9,224 bases of DNA from an uncultured Pseudomonadota bacterium. GTDB lineage: Bacteria > Pseudomonadota > Gammaproteobacteria > Burkholderiales > SCOH01. A program made the translations under genes and the position numbers. Position 1 is the stretch's first letter. Every line of letters starts with the position of its first letter. The notes under the pieces were generated by a model. The model ran no database searches and had not been told where the DNA came from. It was given only the letters and a program-made list of their open reading frames with translations. Shown here piece by piece: positions 1 to 5,857 of the stretch. The stretch is from positions 1 through 9,224 of the forward strand of contig CALMFQ010000061.1 of NCBI GenBank assembly GCA_937863215.1. The letters are read 5' to 3'.

Positions 1-815
1 GCAGCGCACTGGCGGCAGCCCGGCTCATGAACGACATCGGCTGCGAACGCAACGTCCTCGACATCGATCAGGTCTGCCAGCTCGAACCGGCGCTGGCTGC
101 CAATCGCCGGCAATTGCTCGGGGCGATCTACAGCCCGGCTGACGAATCGGGCGATGCACACCGTTTTACCCAGGCACTGGCCACGCATGCACTGGCAGCC
201 GGAGTGGAATTCCTGCATCAAACCGAAATTCTGCGTGTCGCGCAGCAGCATGACCGGATCAGCTCGGTGACAGTACGACATGCCGACGGCACGACCGCCA
301 CACTGAGTGGCGACACGTATGTCGTTGCGCTCGGCAGTTACAGCCCGCTACTGCTGGCCCCATTGGGAATCCGGCTACAGATTTACCCGGCCAAGGGTTA
401 TTCGATCACGCTCCCGGTCGAAGACCGGCATCAGGCGCCACGCATCAGCATTACCGACGAAGCGCATAAACTGGTGTTTTCGCGCTTTGGCAACCGCCTG
501 CGCGTGGCCGGTACGGCGGAGCTGGCCGGCTACGATACACACATCAACCCACAGCGCTGCGAAGCCATCGTGCGCCGTACCTTCCAGTTATTTCCGAATG
601 CCGGGCTGCGCTCGGCGGCACTGAGCTGGAGCGGGCTGCGGCCAGCGACACCGAGCAATATTCCGTACATCGGCCGTAAACGCTATCGCAACCTGTATCT
701 GAATACCGGACATGGAACACTCGGCTGGACCCAGAGCTGCGGTTCGGCAGCAGCGCTGGCGCAGCTGATAAGCGGTAAACGGCCGGAAGTGGACTTTCCG
801 TTTGTCGAAGGCTGA
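1..815 (+). CDS. dadA: D-amino-acid dehydrogenase, C-terminal part (5' end outside window)
   Basis: This is the C-terminal ~270 residues of the FAD-dependent dehydrogenase that oxidatively deaminates D-amino acids (D-alanine best known) to 2-oxo acids and ammonia, passing electrons to the membrane quinone pool. The frame is open from base 3 to the TGA at 813-815 with no start needed, so the N-terminal FAD-binding Rossmann motif lies off the left edge. Diagnostic stretches are YPAKGYSIT (substrate-domain strand), RLRVAGTAELAGYD, and the C-terminal FAD-contact block GLRPATP...NLYLNTGHGTLGWT at about 633-740, all typical of DadA rather than of glycine or sarcosine oxidases. The gene stops 7 bases from the stop of the convergent DUF2249 gene, with no hairpin terminator between them. 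A related DAO-family oxidase is a less likely alternative. Confidence 0.9.
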   Translation, partial: SALAAARLMNDIGCERNVLDIDQVCQLEPALAANRRQLLGAIYSPADESGDAHRFTQALATHALAAGVEFLHQTEILRVAQQHDRISSVTVRHADGTTATLSGDTYVVALGSYSPLLLAPLGIRLQIYPAKGYSITLPVEDRHQAPRISITDEAHKLVFSRFGNRLRVAGTAELAGYDTHINPQRCEAIVRRTFQLFPNAGLRSAALSWSGLRPATPSNIPYIGRKRYRNLYLNTGHGTLGWTQSCGSAAALAQLISGKRPEVDFPFVEG

Positions 816-822
816 AGACGGA

Positions 823-1083
823 TCAATATGCAATCATGAAATCGATAACGATTTCACCGATACTCCGACGCCGGTACTCCACCGATACGCGATCGCCGAA
901 ATGCCGGCCGATCTGCTCCAGCAGCGGCAGAGGATCATGATCGTTGACGAAACGCATGGTTTCGCCGGCCTGCAGCGCAGCCAGCGCGCCAAACACTGCA
1001 GCGTGGCGGAAACGCTTGCCGATTCCGCGAGCGTCGAAAGGATGGATGGCGGCGCTCATCAGTTTGAACTGGACTTCGGACAT
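823..1083 (-). CDS. DUF2249 domain protein
   Basis: An 86-residue soluble protein made of a single DUF2249 domain. The hallmark block is RFVNDHDPLPLLEQI at residues 44-58, preceded by a short FDAR strand at 16-19 and followed by a VSVEY strand and a hydrophobic C-terminal strand. There is no signal peptide, membrane segment or cysteine motif. The biochemical function is unknown. Family members are often found near denitrification, nitric-oxide and hemerythrin genes, which suggests a role in low-oxygen or nitrogen-oxide metabolism. The start is set by a good Shine-Dalgarno AGGAG (1091-1095 on the - strand), 7 bases before ATG. The next Met (residue 9) has no such site. A candidate promoter with an FNR/Anr-type box lies just upstream, so it is probably transcribed separately from mobA. 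Confidence 0.85.
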   Translation of the reverse strand: MSEVQFKLMSAAIHPFDARGIGKRFRHAAVFGALAALQAGETMRFVNDHDPLPLLEQIGRHFGDRVSVEYRRRSIGEIVIDFMIAY

Positions 1084-1117
1084 GGCAACACTCCTGTGCG
1101 CAGCAAAAAAGAGCTGC

Positions 1118-1159
1118 AGTGTAACGGCTCCTGGCGCGGCACGATCTGACGCGGGTCAA
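1118..1159 (-). promoter_or_regulatory. Candidate FNR/Anr-type activated promoter of the DUF2249 gene
   Basis: Read on the - strand, 1159-1146 is TTGACCCGCGTCAG, a 14-base dyad that matches the relaxed FNR/Anr/Dnr box TTGAY-N4-RTCAA except at the last base. A -10 hexamer TACACT (4/6 to TATAAT) lies at 1123-1118. If transcription begins at 1111, the box is centred exactly at -41.5, the class II activator position. This gives a 27-28 base leader that includes the AGGAG ribosome site. There is no good -35, as expected for an activator-dependent promoter. The placement is read from sequence; regulator identity and oxygen response are inferred. Confidence 0.5.
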
Positions 1160-1169
1160 GCCATGACGC

Positions 1170-1191
1170 TGCCGGTCAGACCGCACCGGCA
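1170..1191 (-). other. Hairpin downstream of mobA
   Basis: A 7-bp inverted repeat (TGCCGGT / ACCGGCA, arms 1170-1176 and 1185-1191, 8-base loop) begins about 16 bases after the mobA stop on the - strand. No T-run follows it, so it is not a canonical intrinsic terminator. It could stabilise the 3' end of the mobA mRNA or be chance in GC-rich DNA. Confidence 0.3.
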
Positions 1192-1206
1192 AGCATCTCC
1201 TGCAGA

Positions 1207-1779
1207 CTAGCCGCGCAGCATGTCGGACGTATTGCAGTTCAGAAACAGTTTTGTGTCGGTAAATGTAACCACACCACAATCCAGTCGCTGCTGCCAGCCT
1301 CGCAGTGAACGCACGCCGTCGTCCCAGGCGCTGCGCAAGGAGGCAAGCGCCGGCTCGGTACGGCAGGCGAATACCGAATAATGCTGGCGCAGCGGATCAG
1401 CCGCCAACAGCAACTGCTCGTGCCGGCATTGCAACGCATCCAGCAGCCTGGCCGGCACCGAGCTGCCGAGCAATGGCATATCGCATGGCAGCACCAGTGC
1501 ATAATCGGTCGTCACCGCCGTCAGTGACGCAAGCAAGCCGGCCAGCGGCCCGGCGAAATCGTTGGCGGCATCGCTGACTACTGCGTGTCGATAGGCACGA
1601 TAGACATCCAGATTGCGATTGGCGCTGATGACAACGGTCGCGACAACCGGCAACAGGCAATCGAGCATGTATTCGACCAGTGGCCGGCCACGATAGCGCT
1701 GCAACCCCTTGTCCGCGCCACCGAGACGGGCTCCGCGCCCGCCGGCAAGGACGATGCCGGTAACACTGGCGGAGCTCAT
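1207..1779 (-). CDS. mobA: Molybdenum cofactor guanylyltransferase MobA
   Basis: A 190-residue cytoplasmic enzyme that joins GMP from GTP to Mo-molybdopterin, making the bis-MGD cofactor used by nitrate reductase, formate dehydrogenase, DMSO reductase and related enzymes. The nucleotide-binding loop LAGGRGARLGGADKGL is at residues 11-26, the ISANRN block at 51-56, DFAGPLAGL at 74-82, the metal-binding Asp in PCDMPLL (D100), and the C-terminal NxN signature FLNCNTSD around N181/N183. Length is normal for the family. The ATG overlaps the TGA of the upstream glycosyltransferase gene (ATGA, 1779-1776). There is no clear Shine-Dalgarno, so translation is probably coupled to that gene. No other molybdenum-cofactor gene (mobB, moeA, moaA) is visible nearby. 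Confidence 0.93.
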   Translation of the reverse strand: MSSASVTGIVLAGGRGARLGGADKGLQRYRGRPLVEYMLDCLLPVVATVVISANRNLDVYRAYRHAVVSDAANDFAGPLAGLLASLTAVTTDYALVLPCDMPLLGSSVPARLLDALQCRHEQLLLAADPLRQHYSVFACRTEPALASLRSAWDDGVRSLRGWQQRLDCGVVTFTDTKLFLNCNTSDMLRG

Positions 1780-3437
1780 AACGGAATCGGCGCCTGGCCG
1801 TCGCGGCGATACAGCCGGAAGCGTTCGCGCGTGTCGCCGGGGCGCCCGCCTTCCCAGATACGCAGCCAGTTACCCGGTGGATCGACATTGTCGCCCCCCC
1901 CCTGTTCGAGCAACAGCGCACATTGGCCGGCCGGGTCGTTGCGCAAATTCAGCCGGGTATAGTAGACAAACAGCCCAACCTGCGCCGGATTCATGTTGCG
2001 TGTGGCAATGCAGCCATGCGGCTGCGGTACTGCGGCGCGCAAAGCCATTGCAGGCAGTTGATAGCCGCGCACCCAGTCAATCCCCGGCAACCACAGCAGC
2101 ATCAGCAAGCCCCAGCCCAGCGTTACGCCAGCCGCCCAACTGGTAACGGCCTGCCGGCCACGCTGGCGGCGCCGGCTGACGGCCCAGACCCAGGCCATGC
2201 TGAACAACAGCGACAACGCTATCGCCACCGGCTCGACGTGGGCGACAAATCCCGGCGCAACCTTGCTGCCACGTTCAGCCAGGCGTGCCGGCAGGCCGAA
2301 ATTGGCGGCGCTCCAGCCAAGCCAGATATAGATTGCCAGCATGCCGAAGGTCATCACACCGAACCAGTTCAACGCTGCTGCTGCACCGCGGCGCAAGCGA
2401 TCGACCCCCGCAGCGGCGAGCAAGGCGAACGGAATCAGCAACGGCAGGGCATATCCCTCGCGCGGCAGCGGCGAAAACATCATTGCCGGCAACATCAGCG
2501 CCAGTACCAGCAACGGAAACTGGATATGCGGCTTGGCAAACCCTAGCAGGCGCGAATCCCACAAGGTCCAGCCGGCCAGCGGCAAGGCCGGCCAGGCGAA
2601 CCACGGCAGAATCGACAGGTAATACCAGATTTCACGCAACAGGCCGAATTCGCCATAGCCCTGCAAACGCAACGTTGCACCCTGCGCCCACCACTGCGCA
2701 AACAGCTCGGGTGAATGGCGCCACAGCCATAGCGGCCACAGCGCCAGCCACGGCAACGCCACCAGCCCCCCCAGCAACAAGGTGAGCAGATACTCGCGGC
2801 TACGCCAGTGGCGGAATAACGCCGGCAGCAACAACGCCACCAAGGCAATCATCAATGGCTCGAACAACGATGCCGATGCGCCGGCCAGGCCGCAACCCGC
2901 ACCCAGCGCCAAGCCGGCCAAACCCGGCAGACGCAGTGCCAGCACCATGCCATAGAAAGCCAGAGCAAAGCCGGCAAACGTGGCGACGTCAGGCGTCAGA
3001 GCATGGCCGCGCACCAGCAGCCCAAGACAGCCGATCAGCACCACCACCACCACCCTGCCCGAGCGCCGCCCCACCAGCTCGCGCCCGGCGCCGCCGCAGA
3101 ATGTCAGCGCCAGCGCCATGAAAACACCGGAAGCCAGACGCGCGGCGTCATGCACCTCCAGCCAGCGCGGAGCCAGCACCTTGGCGAATAACGCGGCAAC
3201 CTGATAGAAAAACGGCGCACGCTCCAGCGTCAATTCCCCCGCCAGCGTCGGCAGCAGCCAATTACCGCTATTGAGCATGGTATCGATGATGCCGATCGAC
3301 GCAGGTTCATCCGGCTTCCACGGTTGATGGCCGAGCAAACCCGGCAGTACCCAGATCACACACAGCAACAACAATAGCCACGGCCGTTCGGACGGCTTGA
3401 CAGTCTGGACTTCGGAGGGAGGGGTATAGGTAAGCAT
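1776..3437 (-). CDS. ArnT/PMT-superfamily membrane glycosyltransferase
   Basis: A 553-residue integral inner-membrane protein with about 11-13 hydrophobic segments, the first at residues ~19-37. Its plan matches the lipid-phosphate-sugar transferases of the PMT/ArnT/GT83 group, which move a sugar from a polyprenyl-phosphate carrier to lipid A or another acceptor on the periplasmic face. The first periplasmic loop carries the expected acidic pair in KPDEP (D43, E44), followed by MLNSGNW and ERAP (72-75), corresponding to the EKPP-like motif of ArnT. A second loop Asp sits in LTPD (D150). The C-terminal ~100 residues form a soluble periplasmic tail. Donor and acceptor cannot be told from sequence. 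The only in-frame ATG near the N-terminus is used, with no clear ribosome site. A nine-G run lies in codons 512-515. The gene is the first of a two-gene unit with mobA. Confidence 0.8.
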   Translation of the reverse strand: MLTYTPPSEVQTVKPSERPWLLLLLCVIWVLPGLLGHQPWKPDEPASIGIIDTMLNSGNWLLPTLAGELTLERAPFFYQVAALFAKVLAPRWLEVHDAARLASGVFMALALTFCGGAGRELVGRRSGRVVVVVLIGCLGLLVRGHALTPDVATFAGFALAFYGMVLALRLPGLAGLALGAGCGLAGASASLFEPLMIALVALLLPALFRHWRSREYLLTLLLGGLVALPWLALWPLWLWRHSPELFAQWWAQGATLRLQGYGEFGLLREIWYYLSILPWFAWPALPLAGWTLWDSRLLGFAKPHIQFPLLVLALMLPAMMFSPLPREGYALPLLIPFALLAAAGVDRLRRGAAAALNWFGVMTFGMLAIYIWLGWSAANFGLPARLAERGSKVAPGFVAHVEPVAIALSLLFSMAWVWAVSRRRQRGRQAVTSWAAGVTLGWGLLMLLWLPGIDWVRGYQLPAMALRAAVPQPHGCIATRNMNPAQVGLFVYYTRLNLRNDPAGQCALLLEQGGGDNVDPPGNWLRIWEGGRPGDTRERFRLYRRDGQAPIPL

Positions 3438-3469
3438 GCAGCCGGCTAATTGTTCTCGAATCAGGCGCG

Positions 3470-3498
3470 ATTATAGAGCGCCAAAACGCAAAAGGCAG
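3470..3498 (-). promoter_or_regulatory. Candidate promoter of the glycosyltransferase-mobA unit
   Basis: On the - strand a perfect -10 TATAAT occupies 3475-3470. Exactly 17 bases upstream, 3498-3493 reads CTGCCT, a weak -35 (3/6). Transcription would start near 3463, about 26 bases before the ATG. The -35 lies inside the 3' arm of the rpmE terminator hairpin, so the two signals share DNA. Confidence 0.45.
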
Positions 3499-3515
3499 CC
3501 GAAGCTGCCTTTTGC
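3488..3515 (-). terminator. Intrinsic terminator of rpmE
   Basis: A perfect 12-bp stem (arms 3488-3499 and 3504-3515) closes on a TTCG tetraloop when read on the - strand. The 3' arm ends in TTTTGC and is followed by GTTTT. It begins 18 bases after the rpmE stop. The UUCG loop and near-continuous T-run make this the strongest terminator in the window. It separates rpmE from the glycosyltransferase-mobA unit. Confidence 0.85.
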
Positions 3516-3533
3516 TTGCACTGCCGAGCAGGA

Positions 3534-3743
3534 TTACTTGCTGAGCATTGCGTATTTCTGGCGGAATTTATCAATACGGCCAGCGGTGTCGAGAATCTTT
3601 TGTTTGCCGGTGTAGAAAGGATGGCATGCCGAGCAAACCTCGACGTGCAGATTCTTGCTCATGGTGGAGCTGGTCTGGAACGAGTTGCCGCACGAGCAGG
3701 TAACGGTGATCTCGTTATATTCCGGATGAATACCCTGTTTCAT
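3534..3743 (-). CDS. rpmE: 50S ribosomal protein L31, zinc-binding type
   Basis: A 69-residue basic protein of the large ribosomal subunit, located at the central protuberance where it helps bridge the subunits. It begins MKQGIHPEYNEITVTC and keeps all four zinc ligands: C16 and C18 (CSC) and C37 and C40 (CSAC). It is therefore the C+ form that needs zinc, not the cysteine-free paralogue (ykgM/rpmE2 type) induced in zinc starvation. Length is normal. An AGAGGT ribosome site lies 7 bases before the ATG. The gene has its own near-consensus promoter in the gap after rho and a strong terminator of its own, so it is probably a single-gene unit downstream of rho. Confidence 0.97.
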   Translation of the reverse strand: MKQGIHPEYNEITVTCSCGNSFQTSSTMSKNLHVEVCSACHPFYTGKQKILDTAGRIDKFRQKYAMLSK

Positions 3744-3802
3744 AATGTACCTCTGGCTATCGGGCCCAGGGATTTTGCCTGGACTACGTTGGAAAACCGT
3801 GG

Positions 3803-3831
3803 ATTATCGCCAACTCTTGCCTGATTGGCAA
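3803..3831 (-). promoter_or_regulatory. Sigma-70 promoter of rpmE
   Basis: On the - strand, -35 TTGCCA (3831-3826, 5/6), a 17-base spacer, and -10 GATAAT (3808-3803, 5/6). The predicted start near 3796 gives a leader of about 53 bases. This is the best-matching sigma-70 promoter in the window. Its -35 overlaps the small hairpin that follows the rho stop codon. Confidence 0.65.
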
Positions 3832-3832
3832 G
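3816..3832 (-). other. Small hairpin just after the rho stop codon
   Basis: A 6-bp stem (CTTGCC 3816-3821 / GGCAAG 3827-3832) with a 5-base loop starts 8 bases downstream of the rho TGA on the - strand. There is no T-run after it, so it is at most a weak terminator. It overlaps the -35 of the rpmE promoter. Confidence 0.35.
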
Positions 3833-3840
3833 CAGGACGG

Positions 3841-5100
3841 TCAGCCGCGCCGCATCGAATCGAAGAAGCCGGCATTGTTCTTGGTGCCCTTGATCTTGTC
3901 GAGCAGGAATTCCATTGCTTCCAGATCGTCCATCGGATACAGCAGCTTGCGCAGAATCCAGATCTTCTGCAGCAATTCCTGCGGAATCAGCAGCTCTTCA
4001 CGCCGCGTACCGGAGCGATTGACATTGATTGCCGGGTAGATACGTTTCTCGGCCATACGGCGATCCAGATGGATTTCCATATTGCCGGTGCCCTTGAATT
4101 CTTCGTAGATCACATCGTCCATGCGCGAACCGGTATCGATCAGCGCAGTGGCGATAATGGTCAGCGAGCCGCCCTCTTCGATATTGCGTGCGGCGCCGAA
4201 GAAACGCTTCGGACGCTGCAAAGCGTTGGCATCGACACCGCCGGTCAATACCTTGCCGGACGCCGGCACCACGGTATTGTAGGCACGCGCCAGACGAGTG
4301 ATCGAATCGAGCAGAATCACCACATCCTTCTTGTGCTCGACCAGACGCTTGGCCTTTTCGATCACCATTTCGGCAACCTGGACGTGGCGTGCAGCCGGCT
4401 CATCGAAGGTCGAGCTGACCACTTCACCCTTGACCGAACGCTGCATCTCGGTCACCTCTTCCGGACGCTCATCGATCAGCAACACGATCAGATACACTTC
4501 CGGGTGGTTTTCGGCGATCGAATGTGCAATGTGCTGCAACATCACCGTCTTGCCGGATTTCGGCGGTGCCACCAGCAAGCCACGCTGACCCTTGCCGATC
4601 GGTGCGATGATGTCGATCACCCGGCCGGTCTTGTTTTCTTCCGCAGCCATGTTGCGCTCCAGGCGCAGTGGCTCGGACGGGAACAGCGGCGTCAGGTTTT
4701 CGAACAGAATCTTGTGCTTGGAATTCTCCGGCGGCTCACTGTTGACCTTGTCCACCTTGACCAGCGCGAAATAGCGCTCACCTTCCTTCGGCGTGCGGAT
4801 CTCCCCCTCGATGGAATCGCCGGTGTGCAGATTGAAGCGGCGAATCTGGCTCGGGCTGACGTAAATATCGTCCGGGCCGGCCAGGTACGAAGTGTCCGGC
4901 GAACGCAGGAAACCGAAACCATCCGGCAGCACTTCGAGAGTGCCCTCGCCGAAAATGCTTTCGCCCTTGCGCGCCTGATTCTTCAACAGGGCAAAAATCA
5001 GGTCTTGTTTACGCAGACGATTGGCGCCGTCGATTTCGTTGGCGATGGCCATTTCGACCAATTGCGTCACGTGCAAATGCTTCAAATCGGATAGATGCAT
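3841..5100 (-). CDS. rho: Transcription termination factor Rho
   Basis: A 419-residue hexameric RNA-dependent ATPase that ends transcription at C-rich rut sites; the length equals E. coli Rho. The N-terminal helical domain (about 1-45) is followed by the cold-shock-like primary RNA-binding fold with RNP1-type GFGFLR (61-66). The ATPase core has Walker A APPKSGKT (178-185, K184), catalytic E211, Walker B LLDS (D265), the Q-loop LTGGVDANAL (285-294), the R-loop KGTGN (336-340) and the arginine finger R366. No insertion or missing residue is seen. The start MHLSDLKHLHV is typical of betaproteobacterial Rho. Its Shine-Dalgarno is weak (AAGA). trxA lies upstream on the same strand, as in E. coli, with a 175-base leader between them. 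Confidence 0.98.
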   Translation of the reverse strand: MHLSDLKHLHVTQLVEMAIANEIDGANRLRKQDLIFALLKNQARKGESIFGEGTLEVLPDGFGFLRSPDTSYLAGPDDIYVSPSQIRRFNLHTGDSIEGEIRTPKEGERYFALVKVDKVNSEPPENSKHKILFENLTPLFPSEPLRLERNMAAEENKTGRVIDIIAPIGKGQRGLLVAPPKSGKTVMLQHIAHSIAENHPEVYLIVLLIDERPEEVTEMQRSVKGEVVSSTFDEPAARHVQVAEMVIEKAKRLVEHKKDVVILLDSITRLARAYNTVVPASGKVLTGGVDANALQRPKRFFGAARNIEEGGSLTIIATALIDTGSRMDDVIYEEFKGTGNMEIHLDRRMAEKRIYPAINVNRSGTRREELLIPQELLQKIWILRKLLYPMDDLEAMEFLLDKIKGTKNNAGFFDSMRRG

Positions 5101-5200
5101 TTTTTCTTGGGAGAGATAAAGACAAATAAGGAATGAACAAGGCCCGGATGGACGGGCGGGAACGATTAGCTGGTTTACTAAAGGCAGGAACCGGACGGAC
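5101..5200 (-). promoter_or_regulatory. C-rich, G-poor rho leader (possible rut region)
   Basis: By my count, the 100 bases before the rho ATG, read as RNA, hold 33 C and 16 G. The last 60 bases hold 21 C and 8 G. Many YC dinucleotides occur (for example UCCCGCCCGUCC and AUCUCUCCC). A C>G bubble of this kind is the usual composition of a Rho-loading site, and E. coli rho is autoregulated by Rho-dependent attenuation in its leader. No ATG on the - strand offers a rhoL-like leader peptide here. The composition is observed; autoregulation is inferred. Confidence 0.4.
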
Positions 5201-5235
5201 CGGAAAGCTGTTGATGCAATATAGCAGCTTTCCGG
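5200..5235 (-). repeat. 11-bp perfect inverted repeat between trxA and rho
   Basis: Arms CCGGAAAGCTG (5200-5210) and CAGCTTTCCGG (5225-5235) pair perfectly around a 14-base loop (5211-5224). In trxA read-through RNA it would form a strong stem, but no T-run follows on either strand, so it is not a standard intrinsic terminator. The loop holds the candidate extended -10 of rho, so the repeat could also act as DNA, as an operator. Confidence 0.7.
5218..5226 (-). promoter_or_regulatory. Candidate extended -10 promoter of rho
   Basis: The - strand reads TGC-TATATT (5226-5218): an extended -10 TGn element followed by a 5/6 hexamer. No usable -35 is seen 16-18 bases upstream, which extended -10 promoters tolerate. 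Transcription would begin near 5211, giving a leader of about 111 bases. rho may also be reached by read-through from trxA. Confidence 0.35.
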
Positions 5236-5275
5236 ACGTAGTTATTACTAATTCTGGTGCAGCAGAATAGTCAGA

Positions 5276-5602
5276 TTAGATGTGGCTGTCAATAAACGCC
5301 GTCAGTTGCGACTTGGACAGCGCCCCAACCTTGGTTGCTTCGACATTGCCGTTCTTGAAGATCATCAGCGTCGGAATGCCGCGAATGCCATATTTCGGCG
5401 GGGTACCCTGATTTTCGTCGATGTTGAGCTTGGTCACCTTGAGGCGGCCAGCGTATTCCTGGGCGATCTCGTCGAGAATCGGTGCAATCATCTTGCACGG
5501 GCCGCACCAGTCGGCCCAGTAATCGACCAGAACCGGCAACGAAGCTTGCAGCACTTCCTGCTCGAAAGTTGCATCGGCAACATGGTGAATATGTTCGCTC
5601 AT
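5276..5602 (-). CDS. trxA: Thioredoxin 1
   Basis: A 108-residue cytoplasmic disulfide reductase that keeps ribonucleotide reductase, PAPS reductase, methionine sulfoxide reductase and other proteins reduced, itself recycled by TrxB and NADPH. The active site WCGPCK has C33 and C36. The cis-proline loop is RGIPTL (P77), and the buried Asp is D27 in VDYWA. Length equals the classic family size. The start MSEHIHHV was chosen because GAGGA lies 4-5 bases upstream and homologues begin here. The frame stays open a further 79 codons to an ATG at 5839, but that stretch is promoter-like DNA and not thioredoxin. It is divergent from the ABC transporter gene and precedes rho, a conserved order. Confidence 0.97.
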   Translation of the reverse strand: MSEHIHHVADATFEQEVLQASLPVLVDYWADWCGPCKMIAPILDEIAQEYAGRLKVTKLNIDENQGTPPKYGIRGIPTLMIFKNGNVEATKVGALSKSQLTAFIDSHI

Positions 5603-5645
5603 ATATTCCTCTCTGAAAGCGCGCGGGGGATATGTTCCTGAAGGG

Positions 5646-5660
5646 GCCAGAATTTCTGGC
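5646..5660. repeat. 15-base palindrome in the trxA leader
   Basis: GCCAGAA-T-TTCTGGC: perfect 7-bp arms around one base, lying between the likely trxA promoter and its ATG. The symmetry and tight centre resemble a dimeric repressor site, but it matches no regulator box I can name. Confidence 0.35.
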
Positions 5661-5679
5661 GGGGACGATTTGAAGTCAG

Positions 5680-5708
5680 ATCGTAACCAAAAACCGCCAA
5701 GCTGAAAA
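5680..5708 (-). promoter_or_regulatory. Candidate sigma-70 promoter of trxA
   Basis: On the - strand, -35 TTTTCA (5708-5703, 4/6), a 17-base spacer, and -10 TACGAT (5685-5680, 4/6). The predicted start near 5673 gives a leader of about 70 bases containing the 15-base palindrome. The match is moderate only. An alternative TATATT lies at 5727-5722 without a well-spaced -35. Confidence 0.35.
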
Positions 5709-5784
5709 GCCGGGCTGCTGCAAATATAGTTGCCGCAGTCGCGCCGGAATTCAAGCTGCCGATGCCATGACCTGCGACAACGTT

Positions 5785-5809
5785 CCGCCGAAAAATTCGC
5801 AATCGGCGG
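5785..5809. repeat. Inverted repeat upstream of the ABC transporter gene
   Basis: Arms CCGCCGA (5785-5791) and TCGGCGG (5803-5809) flank an 11-base AT-rich centre, about 50 bases before the transporter ATG. It could be an operator or a leader hairpin. I found no convincing + strand promoter around it. Confidence 0.3.
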
Positions 5810-5857
5810 GCCATATGCGTAAAGTTCAGGCTCGAACAATCAGGATTGCCTCCCGCA

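Noticed and set aside
838..855. 7-bp inverted repeat GAAATCG-ATAA-CGATTTC near the dadA/DUF2249 junction
   Set aside because: It lies inside the last codons of the DUF2249 gene, is AT-rich and has no T-run on either side, so I do not call it a terminator.
1176..1196. Six-codon - strand mini-ORF after AGGAG, downstream of mobA
   Set aside because: AGGAG abuts the ATG with no proper spacing. The frame is trivially short and lies in a hairpin region.
3039..3053. Five tandem CAC triplets (Val run 129-133 of the glycosyltransferase)
   Set aside because: Triplet changes keep frame and the run lies in a membrane segment where Val runs are normal, so it is not a switching tract.
3745..5094. 449-codon open frame antisense to rho
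   Set aside because: It lies wholly opposite the highly conserved rho gene, reads as low-complexity His/Arg/Asp-rich sequence and resembles no family. It follows from the codon bias of rho.
5133..5270. 45-codon + strand small ORF opposite the rho leader
   Set aside because: AAGGA directly abuts the ATG with no usable spacing. The product has no recognisable feature, and the other strand explains the region as leader.
5603..5839. 79-codon N-terminal extension of thioredoxin
   Set aside because: The frame happens to be open, but the sequence does not look like a signal or domain. The family start at 5602 has a good ribosome site, and the stretch holds promoter-like elements.
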